Shown one piece after another: positions 1-6,100 of a stretch of 13,761 nucleotides of DNA. Position numbers and translations under genes: made by a program. Location of the stretch: positions 1 to 13,761 of the forward strand of contig JASLAX010000200.1 of the NCBI GenBank assembly GCA_030146875.1, in the 5' to 3' direction. The DNA comes from Longimicrobiaceae bacterium. GTDB lineage: Bacteria; Gemmatimonadota; Gemmatimonadetes; Longimicrobiales; Longimicrobiaceae. The notes beneath the pieces were generated by a model. That model was not told the origin of the DNA and ran no database searches. It saw nothing but the letters and a program-made list of their open reading frames with translations. Within the stretch, counting starts at the first letter, position 1. Every line of letters starts with the position of its first letter.

Positions 1-725
1 AGCCAGACCAGGAGGGTGAAGTCCAGAGACGACTCGCCGAACGCGTCGAAGCGCACCAGCGGCTTGGGCTCGTCCAGCACCCCCGCGTGCCCGGCGGCCA
101 CCCGCTCCAGCGTCGCCCTCACCTTTTCCGTGTCGCTGCCGTAGGCCACCCCCACCTTGACCGCGATCCGCACCCGGCGGTCGTGGAAGGTGGAGTTGAT
201 GACCGGCTCGGTGATGAACTGCCCGTTGGGCACCAGGATGTCCACGTTGTCAAGCGTGGTCACGACGGTGGCGCGGGCGCGGATCTCCCGCACCGTGCCG
301 CGGGTGTCGCCCACCTCCACGAAGTCGCCCTTCTTGACCGGCCGCTCCAGCAGCAGGATGAGGCCGCTGACGAAGTTCTGCGCGATGTTCTGCAGCCCGA
401 AGCCGATTCCCACCGCCAGGATCGCCCCCACCCCCGCCAGCGCGGTGATGGAGACGCCCAGGTTCTCCAGCGCGACGAAGGCGCCCAGTGCTACCACGCC
501 GTAGTGCAGCAGCCGGTCCAGGGCGTGCTGCACTCCCTCGTCCAGGCCGCGGCGGCGGTAGACGCGGTGCAGCGACCGGCGCAGCAGCCAGCTCACCGTG
601 TACGCCGCCAGCAGGAACACCACGAAGCTGATGATGGACGCCACCGTCACCGCCGTGCCGCCCACCACGAAGAGCGGCTCGTCGAAACGCGTGCGGAACT
701 GCTCCAGCTTCAGGTCGCGCTGCAT
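1..725 (-). CDS. MscS-family mechanosensitive ion channel (3' end outside window)
   Basis: Reading the minus strand from the ATG at 725 gives an open frame of 241 codons that continues past position 1, so the C-terminus is missing. The protein begins MQRDLKLEQF. It has hydrophobic segments near residues 17-47 and 72-90, then the pore-lining third helix with the typical small-residue pattern 'GVGAILAVGIGFGLQNIAQNFVSG' split around residues 98-121. 'LLLERPVKKGDFVEV' (125-138) opens the beta domain and 'VPNGQF' (165-170) is also typical. These are hallmarks of small MscS channels, which open under membrane tension in the inner membrane and release solutes during hypo-osmotic shock. No clear Shine-Dalgarno precedes the ATG; the start was chosen because family similarity begins just after it. 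The upstream frame stays open but looks non-coding. Family assignment is firm; the exact start is less so. Confidence 0.93.
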   Translation of the reverse strand, partial: MQRDLKLEQFRTRFDEPLFVVGGTAVTVASIISFVVFLLAAYTVSWLLRRSLHRVYRRRGLDEGVQHALDRLLHYGVVALGAFVALENLGVSITALAGVGAILAVGIGFGLQNIAQNFVSGLILLLERPVKKGDFVEVGDTRGTVREIRARATVVTTLDNVDILVPNGQFITEPVINSTFHDRRVRIAVKVGVAYGSDTEKVRATLERVAAGHAGVLDEPKPLVRFDAFGESSLDFTLLVW

Positions 726-1141
726 CGGCGTCGGGTTCGGAGTGGAAGGAGCACGGCACCGGGTCCGGCACGGACCCGTCCCGCGTCCGTCTGCCGCACG
801 CGGTGGCAGAGGATCCCGCCTCGGCTGAAAGGAACGTGCGAGGGAAGGGCGGAGCCGCGGCCGCGTGCAGGTCGACCCCCGCACGCGCCGTTCCGTGCCG
901 GCGCCGCCTCTGCCGCGCGACGGGCGAGCCGCTTGTCGCTCCCGCTCCGGATCGGGAGCGATCGTCGGCGCAGCCGGCCATCGAAGCTCCCTGTGCGCGG
1001 GCGCTGGCGGCCACACGTTCCGTCACTTCCCCCGCGCGCAGCGACGCTCGACGCGGAGAGCGCAGGAGAAGACGGGGTTTCGGCCCGGATGCCTCCGGAG
1101 CCGACCTTCAGGGTGCGACTCGATCGGCGCACGGAACGAGC

Positions 1142-1197
1142 GGAGGACGAGAGCCCCCGCGGCGCACCCGCCGCGGCGTGCCGTTCTCTCGTCTTTC
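1142..1197. repeat. Nested inverted repeat (possible structured RNA)
   Basis: The outer arms GACGAGAG (1146-1153) and CTCTCGTC (1186-1193) are perfectly complementary and can extend outward with G-U pairs to about 1142/1197. Inside them CCGCGGCG (1157-1164) and CGCCGCGG (1169-1176) form a second perfect 8-bp stem with a 4-nt loop. The right side is followed by a short TTT. It could be a terminator, a small structured RNA or chance in GC-rich DNA. No gene upstream on the plus strand obviously needs a terminator here. Confidence 0.4.
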
Positions 1198-1327
1198 AGC
1201 CCGACCCCCGGCTCCCGTGGGATGGGCGGGGGATCACGTGCCGCGGATGGCGCGGTCGCTGGGCGCGACGTCGGCAGGATACGCGGCCGCCGGTGCGCAG
1301 GGGGAGTGCCGGTGGCGGGCGCAGCGG

Positions 1328-1361
1328 GTCTGGAAACGTTCTTACATTTCCTGTCTGGAAA
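1328..1361. repeat. GTCTGGAAA direct repeat with TTTCC inverted copy (candidate operator)
   Basis: GTCTGGAAA occurs at 1328-1336 and again at 1353-1361, exactly 25 nt apart. TTTCC at 1347-1351 is the inverse of GGAAA in both copies, giving GGAAA-N10-TTTCC-N5-GGAAA. The cluster lies directly upstream of the candidate promoter for the RiPP precursors, where an activator or repressor could bind. The regulatory role is inferred from position only. Confidence 0.35.
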
Positions 1362-1363
1362 GG

Positions 1364-1392
1364 TTGTGCTCCTCACCGCTTCTTCGCATATT
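1364..1392 (+). promoter_or_regulatory. Candidate sigma70-type promoter for the RiPP precursor pair
   Basis: TTGTGC (1364-1369) and CATATT (1387-1392) are separated by 17 nt. Transcription would start near 1399 and give a leader of about 70 nt before the GTG at 1472. The match is moderate (3/6 and 4/6), but it lies in the least GC-rich part of the upstream gap. Confidence 0.4.
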
Positions 1393-1471
1393 GGAGCACC
1401 GCCCGTCCATGAAGTTCCCACCCCCCCGGCAGGACGGCGCGCGCAACTCACCCCCATCCCTGGAAGGCACC

Positions 1472-1651
1472 GTGAAGAAGCTGAGCCTGAACGTCGAAGA
1501 GCTGTCCGTCACCTCGTTCGAGATCTCCACCGCCCAGGAGACCCGTGGCACCGTGCAGGGGCACGAGGACGCCACCCGCTACTGCTCGGTGAGCTGCGGC
1601 GACCCGCTCTCGGCGATCTACATCTACTTCATGAAGCTCGCGACGGAGTAG
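1472..1651 (+). CDS. Pinensin-like RiPP (lanthipeptide-type) precursor peptide 1
   Basis: Encodes 59 residues starting VKKLSLNVEEL. The start is GTG at 1472, preceded by GGAAGG at 1462-1467, and aligns exactly with the ATG of the next gene. The leader carries the 'KKLSLNVEEL.VTSFE' signature seen, from memory, in pinensin-family and related RiPP precursors of Bacteroidota and Gemmatimonadota. It then reads 'ETRGTVQGHE' (residues 23-32). The core has two cysteines with nearby Ser/Thr ('YCSVSCGDPLSA', 38-49) and ends in an aromatic-rich 'IYIYFMKLATE' tail. Such Ser/Thr plus Cys cores are substrates for lanthionine formation, but no LanB/LanC/LanM-type enzyme, protease or transporter is in the window. 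The 25 nt at 1473-1497 are identical to the paralogue, which points to duplication. The precursor assignment is confident; the modification type and the leader cleavage site are inference. Confidence 0.85.
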   Translation: MKKLSLNVEELSVTSFEISTAQETRGTVQGHEDATRYCSVSCGDPLSAIYIYFMKLATE

Positions 1652-1735
1652 CCTCCTGCCCCGGCGCAGTGCCGGCCCCCACCGGCGCGGCTCCGACTCC
1701 CCTCCCCGCACCCCCAACGTCCGCCTGGAGACACC

Positions 1736-1909
1736 ATGAAGAAGCTGAGCCTGAACGTCGAGGACCTGGCCGTGACCTCGTTCGAGGTCGCCTCCACCGA
1801 GGAGACCCGCGGCACCGTGAACGCGCACGAGGGCACCGACTACTGCTCCGTGAGCTGCGGCGACCCGTTCTCCGCGCTGTACCGCTACTGGGCGATGATC
1901 TACGGCTGA
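1736..1909 (+). CDS. Pinensin-like RiPP (lanthipeptide-type) precursor peptide 2
   Basis: Encodes 57 residues starting MKKLSLNVEDL. ATG at 1736 follows GGAG at 1727-1730 with 5 nt spacing. The leader is nearly identical to the first precursor (KKLSLNVE then L.VTSFE), followed by 'EETRGTVNAHE' (22-32). The core 'YCSVSCGDPFSA' (37-48) differs from its paralogue by one residue, whereas the tail 'LYRYWAMIYG' has diverged. The gene lies 84 nt after the first, in the same frame, and no promoter is evident between them, so cotranscription is likely. A strong hairpin follows at 1961-2000. The pair could be two components of one product or two independently modified peptides. It is under 60 codons and easily missed by automatic annotation. 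No modification enzyme is visible nearby. Confidence 0.86.
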   Translation: MKKLSLNVEDLAVTSFEVASTEETRGTVNAHEGTDYCSVSCGDPFSALYRYWAMIYG

Positions 1910-1960
1910 GGCGTTTCTCGGGCTGGGCCCGGCCCCTCCCGCGCGCCGCTGCGGTTCGGA

Positions 1961-2000
1961 CGGAACCGGCCGGCTCCCGCGTGGGAGCCAGCCGGTTTCG
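1961..2000 (+). terminator. Hairpin terminator after the RiPP precursor pair
   Basis: The arms at 1961-1978 and 1983-2000 are complementary over about 18 pairs, with one mismatch (1971/1990) and one G-U pair, and a 4-nt loop. The A-rich left flank and TTT on the right side lie within the base of the stem. It sits 52 nt after the stop of precursor 2, so it closes the two-gene transcription unit before any downstream gene. Confidence 0.7.
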
Positions 2001-2209
2001 CTGTCGGCGCGCCCCTCGGGGACCGAGCGCGCTCGGGAGGAGACGAGCACCCGGATGTCTTCCGGCGAGCGAGCTACCTGCGCCGCGTTGAGGAGTTCGT
2101 CCAGAGCGGATGATGGGCGCAGTACGTCCGGCGACGGAGGGCTCCGTCTCCCGTCGCGCGCGGCGGCATCCGCCGCGCAGGAGGATCGTCGGAACGGGCC
2201 GCACGGAGA

Positions 2210-2240
2210 AGGCCCGCGGCGCGTGGTGCGCCGCGGGCCT
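2210..2240 (-). terminator. Hairpin terminator downstream of the PDZ gene
   Basis: The arms at 2210-2222 and 2228-2240 are perfectly complementary (13 bp) around a 5-nt loop. It lies about 30 nt beyond the minus-strand stop at 2272. In the minus direction the stem is followed by TTCTCC, only a weak U-tract, so termination may be partial or bidirectional. Confidence 0.55.
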
Positions 2241-2271
2241 CCCCGGTTGAGCCAACCTCTCGCATTGCCCT

Positions 2272-2721
2272 TCAGTCCCGCCGGTCGGGCTCGCCTCCAG
2301 CCTTCGGTGCCGCTCGGGGCTGCTGGGACGAGGAGGCCGGCGGAGGGGGCTCCGGGTAGATGAAGGTCAGCTCCATCTCCTCGGCTCCGCGCTTGATCCG
2401 CAGGAGGTACCGCGTGCCGGGAACGCGTGAAGGGAACAGCGGTACCCCACGAACGTCTCGACCGTCGACGTCCAGAATGACGTCACCCACTTCAAGGCCC
2501 GCTCGTTCCGCGTTCGAGCCCTTGACAACCAGAGTTACGCGGTCGTGCGTGTAGGCGTTGCCTGGACCTGGCCGCATCTCGGTCCGGAAACCCTGGACAG
2601 GCGTGCTCGGGCGGGCATCCGGGTTGATGGCGGTTCTGACCCCACCCTCGCCCTGGCCCTGCGCAATTTCAGGAACGGCGGTGAGCGCGCCGATGATGAG
2701 AGTCAGAGCGATCCGGTTCAC
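2272..2721 (-). CDS. Exported single-PDZ-domain protein
   Basis: Encodes 149 residues. A signal peptide (MNRIALTLIIGALTAVPEIA, roughly 1-21) directs export. Residues about 48-122 look like one PDZ domain: 'GNAYTHDRVTLVVKGSNAER' then 'AGLEVGDVILDVDGRDV' is the classic carboxylate-loop to helix arrangement of PDZ domains in periplasmic proteases and scaffolds. The tail (123-149) is Pro/Ser/Gln-rich and probably disordered. No protease or other catalytic domain is attached, so the role may be peptide or C-terminus binding in the envelope. The start is GTG at 2721 with GAGG about 5 nt upstream; the ATG overlapping that position hits an immediate stop. Codon use looks less GC-rich than in the neighbouring large genes. 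The biological partner is unknown. Confidence 0.82.
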   Translation of the reverse strand: MNRIALTLIIGALTAVPEIAQGQGEGGVRTAINPDARPSTPVQGFRTEMRPGPGNAYTHDRVTLVVKGSNAERAGLEVGDVILDVDGRDVRGVPLFPSRVPGTRYLLRIKRGAEEMELTFIYPEPPPPASSSQQPRAAPKAGGEPDRRD

Positions 2722-2769
2722 ATGGACCTCACATGCAATAACATAGGTGATGCGGAGCGATCGAATCGA

Positions 2770-2793
2770 GCCCCCTCATCTACCAGAGGGGGC
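2770..2793 (-). terminator. Hairpin terminator of the cysteine-containing exported protein gene
   Basis: GCCCCCTC (2770-2777) and GAGGGGGC (2786-2793) form a perfect 8-bp stem with an 8-nt loop. It lies 30 nt past the minus-strand stop at 2823 and before the PDZ gene, which suggests the two minus-strand genes are separate transcription units. Confidence 0.6.
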
Positions 2794-2822
2794 GCCGGAG
2801 TCGGACGCGACCGATCCACTGG

Positions 2823-3092
2823 TCAGGCAGTCGGGTGAGGCCGGCGATCGATCTCGATGCATGAAACGCTGATGATCGTGGCAGTGCCGTCAGCGTTGCA
2901 CGTGTACGTGACCGACTGGTACCCTTCATGTCCCTTCGCGGCGCAGAAGCCCGCAGCGTACCCCTGTGCATACGTGTCGCACGCTGCCTGGGTTCCGCAG
3001 ACCGGCTCCGCAGCACTCAGCGGCTGAACCTGGAATCCGCCGAGCATCGCCACCACCGCAACGCCAATCGTGGGGAAACTCATCGCCTTCAT
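2823..3092 (-). CDS. Small exported cysteine-containing protein, unknown function
   Basis: Encodes 89 residues from the ATG at 3092, chosen over a longer upstream frame because GAGGAG lies 8 nt before it and a signal peptide starts directly (MKAMSFPTIGVAVVAMLGGF, likely cleaved after 'PLSAA' near 28). The mature part of about 60 residues contains five cysteines (32, 38, 50, 65, 78) and the aromatic, Gly-rich segment 'YAQGYAAGFCAAKGHEGY'. The pattern suggests a small disulfide-stabilised secreted or periplasmic protein. The odd cysteine count leaves one free or available for an intermolecular bond. It is divergent from the TonB-dependent receptor gene, with overlapping promoters, so shared control is plausible. 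I do not recognise a family. Codon use is less GC-rich than in flanking genes. Confidence 0.72.
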   Translation of the reverse strand: MKAMSFPTIGVAVVAMLGGFQVQPLSAAEPVCGTQAACDTYAQGYAAGFCAAKGHEGYQSVTYTCNADGTATIISVSCIEIDRRPHPTA

Positions 3093-3148
3093 ACGGTACT
3101 CTCCTCGGTCGGAATGGGTTTCCGTTCGCAACGCGCGGCGGATGCGAA

Positions 3149-3177
3149 AGAATATTGCTTGACCCACTTGCACGCAA
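3149..3177 (-). promoter_or_regulatory. Candidate promoter of the small exported protein gene
   Basis: On the minus strand TTGCGT (3177-3172) and TATTCT (3154-3149) are 17 nt apart, predicting a start near 3142 and a leader of about 50 nt that includes the GAGGAG site. The -35 match is weak (3/6), the -10 fair (4/6). It overlaps the divergent promoter of the receptor gene. Confidence 0.4.
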
Positions 3178-3186
3178 GGTTAATAT
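3159..3186 (+). promoter_or_regulatory. Sigma70-type promoter of the TonB-dependent receptor gene
   Basis: TTGACC (3159-3164) and TAATAT (3181-3186) are separated by 16 nt. Expected initiation near 3193 is only about 2 nt before the first ATG (3195), so the transcript would be leaderless. The local sequence is clearly less GC-rich than its surroundings. Confidence 0.6.
3167..3178. promoter_or_regulatory. 12-bp palindrome between divergent promoters (candidate operator)
   Basis: CTTGC-AC-GCAAG is a perfect inverted repeat with a 2-nt centre. It sits inside the spacer of the receptor promoter and overlaps the -35 of the opposing promoter, where a dimeric repressor could silence both genes. No regulator gene is adjacent. 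Confidence 0.4.
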
Positions 3187-3194
3187 GTCTGCAT

Positions 3195-6100
3195 ATGATG
3201 CTATTTTTTCTTGACCGCGGACGGCGCCCTCTTGCACCCGCCGATGCGCGCCTGCCTCGCGCACGGTGGCGCCTCATTTCATCCGCGGTCCTCCTCTTCG
3301 TGGGACTCCTTCGCACAACGCCCACCTACCCCCAGGAAAGCGCGCCTCAAGGACGGGTGTCCGGGCGCGTCCTGGACCGGGAGCAGGGATCTCCGATCCC
3401 GCTCGCCATCGTGCGGGTGAGCTCCGGCCCCGCCGCTCCTCCCGTCTCTGCGATCGCGGACTCGGCGGGGCGCTACTCGGTCGCGCTGCCCGGGGGCAGC
3501 GGCCCGCTGCAGGTGCGCGCGGAGCGGATCGGGTATCTTCCGCTCACGGTGGTGGTTCCCGCAGAGGAAGCCGCGTCGGGATCGGTGTGGCGGGATCTCC
3601 GCCTCACCCCGCGCGTCGTCTCGCTTCCCCCACTGTCGGTCTCGCAGGCGCGGCGGGCGCGGGAGGAATCCCCCCGTCGCACCCCGGGGGCGAACGACGA
3701 CGCGGTTGCCTCCTGGCTGCCGACGGAGGTGCCGCTCGCCCCCGGGGACCTGGCCGAGCTCGCGGGGCTGCACGGCGGCGTGCAGGTGCTGGAGGGTGGG
3801 GTCTCCTTCATGGGCCAGGATCCCTCGCAGACGCGCACCACGCTGGACGGGGCCGGCTTCGGCTCCACGAGCCTTCCCCAGGAGGCGCTGGCCGGCACGT
3901 CGATCGTCGGGAGCACGTACGACGCTTCGCGCGGTCAGTTCTCCTCCGGGATGATCGCGGCGCGCAGCCTGGGCGGCACCAACCTCTTCGGCGCCGCTCT
4001 CCGCTCGCGGCTCTCGCACCCGGGCCTCCAGTGGGCGGGGTACGGCCCGCCGTCGGACGAGCCGGAGCCGTCGCTCGCGTACGTGGACGCGGGCGCGGGC
4101 GGCGCCATCGTGCCGAACCGCGCCTTCTGGTACCTGGCCGTCAGCGCCACCCGGCGGCGCGCGCCGCTGGTGTCGCTGGAGAGCGCCTCGCCCGCGGTGC
4201 TCCGGGGCCGGGGAGTGGACCCCGACACCGCGCGACGGGCGGCGGCGCTGCTTCGTTCGGCCGGCGCCGTGCCCGGAGTGGGAGGCGGGGGAGAGGCGGG
4301 CATGGACGGGTCGAGCGGCCTGTTGAGGCTCGACTACGACATCTCCCGCGCCCACGCCGTCACGGTGCGGCTCGACGGCCGGCGCACGCGGATCGGAGGG
4401 CTCGGGGCGGGTCCGCTGACCACGGCCGGGAGCTCGGGGGCCGTGCGTCTCGACGGCGGCGGAGTCATGGCGCAGCTCGCCTCCCGGATCGGGAAGGTGG
4501 ACAACGAGCTGCGTGCGTACGGGGCGGGCGAGACGCGGCGGCTCCTTCCCGAGCACGCCCTGCCGGCGGCGACGGTCTGGGTGGCCGCGGGCGATTCCGC
4601 GGGCGGCAGCACGGTCCTTCGCTTCGGCGGCGCACCCGTCTCCGGGGGGGCGGAGGCGCGGATGCTGGAGGTCTCGAACGACCTGGTGGCCGGGCTCGGG
4701 AAGTCGCACGAGCTGAAGGCGGGCGTGATGTTCAGCGAGGAGGACGCCACCCTGCTCTCGCCGGGGAACGCGCTGGGCACCTTCTCGTTCCACGGCCTGG
4801 AGGACTTCCAGGCGGGCCGGCCGGCTTCCTTCACGCGGACGCTGGGCAGCGCGGCCTCGCGGGCGCGGGCGCGCTACGGGGCGTTGTACGTGGGAGACAC
4901 CTGGCGGGCGGGGCGTTTCGGCCTCACGGCGGGCGCGCGGCTGGAGGGGCGCTGGTATCCGGGGGACGACCGGGCGGACAGCCTGGCGAGCGCCTTCGGC
5001 ATGGAGGTGGGGCGGGTTCCTTCCGAGGTCGGGCTGAGCCCCCGCCTCGGATGGTCCTATGCCGGGACGGGGTGGTACGTGTTCGGAGGAGCGGGCGAGT
5101 TCCGGGGCCGCGTTCCCGTCCCGTCCCTGGCCTCGGCGCTGGGCGAGGGCAGCGGGTCGGGAACGCTGACGCTGAGCTGCGTGGGAGCGGCGACGCCGGT
5201 GCCGGACTGGCGCGCATTCGGCGAGAGTCCGGAGTCGGTCCCCACCTCGTGCGACGGCGGCTCCACGTCCGCCGGGGGGACGCCGTCCCTCACGGGCTTC
5301 GCCGGAGACTTCGCGGCGCCCCGCGCCTGGCGGGCGTCGATCGGGGGGCGGGTGCCGGTGGCGGACCTGCTGACGGTTCAGTTCGACGCATCGCTCGTCC
5401 GCGGGCGCGGCAACAGGGTGGCCCGCGACCGGAACGTGGCCGAGGCCGCCGCGTTCCGGCTGGCGGAGGAGGCGGGGCGGCCGGTCCATGCCCCTCCCGG
5501 CGCGATCGACCCCCGCACCGGCGGGCTGGTGCCGGGGCTCTCCCGGCCCTTCGCCGAGTGGTCCGCGATCCGCGAGATCAGCTCGCGCGGGCGGTCGTCC
5601 GCCGCCCAGCTCCGGGCGGACGTCGCGCTCGGGTCTCCCACCTCGCGGCGCGCGCGCGCGCCGCACCTCTCCGGCTCCTACACCTTCACGCGCGCGCGCG
5701 ACCAGGTCGGCGGTCTCGCCGCGCTGCATGGGTCCGTGCCGCTGGCCGTAGATCCCGCCGTCCTCACCGGCGGGCCCAGCGACCTGGAGCGCGAGCACGA
5801 CGTGCAGCTCCGGCTCTCGTACGCGCCGGTGAGCTGGGCCCGGCTGGGGGCGCTGGCGCGCTTCGTCTCCGGAGCGCCGTTCACCCCCCGGGTCGATGGC
5901 GACGTGAACGGCGACGGATCGTACAACGACCCGGCGTTCGTGTTCGATCCGGACGACGTGGCCGATCCGGCGCTCGCCCGCGGGATCTCCGCGCTGCTGC
6001 GGGATGCGCCGGACGGCGTCCGCCGCTGCCTGCGGCGGCAGATGGGACGCGTGGCCCGCCGCAACAGCTGCCGCGGCGGGTGGTCCTCGTCGCTGGACGC

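Larger units (their letters stand above)
726..1471. other. Gene-free stretch upstream of the RiPP precursors
   Basis: About 745 nt between the mscS start and the first RiPP precursor. Long open frames cross it on both strands, but their translations are Arg/Pro/Ala-rich low-complexity strings without recognisable domains, as expected for GC-rich non-coding DNA. What can be seen is a nested inverted repeat at 1142-1197, a repeat cluster of GGAAA/TTTCC at 1328-1361, and a candidate promoter at 1364-1392. The region from 726 to 1140 shows nothing I can interpret. Confidence 0.6.
1910..2271. other. Gene-free stretch with three hairpins between convergent units
   Basis: This 362-nt gap separates the plus-strand RiPP unit from the minus-strand PDZ gene. 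It holds the terminator at 1961-2000, a perfect 9-bp stem with a 3-nt loop (GCGCGGCGG at 2158-2166, CCGCCGCGC at 2170-2178), and a 13-bp hairpin at 2210-2240. No credible coding frame was found. Confidence 0.6.

Noticed and set aside
1023..1457. A 144-codon minus-strand frame in the gap before the RiPP genes
   Set aside because: Arg/Pro-rich, no domain, no ribosome binding site, and it covers the candidate promoter.
1448..2050. A 200-codon minus-strand frame with internally repeated protein segments, covering the RiPP genes
   Set aside because: The repeats in it merely mirror the duplication of the two plus-strand precursor genes. It lacks a credible start or domain.
865..2091. A 408-codon plus-strand frame spanning the gap and both RiPP genes
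   Set aside because: It runs out of frame through both precursors and has repetitive Arg/Pro composition. The short precursors have ribosome sites and paralogue conservation.
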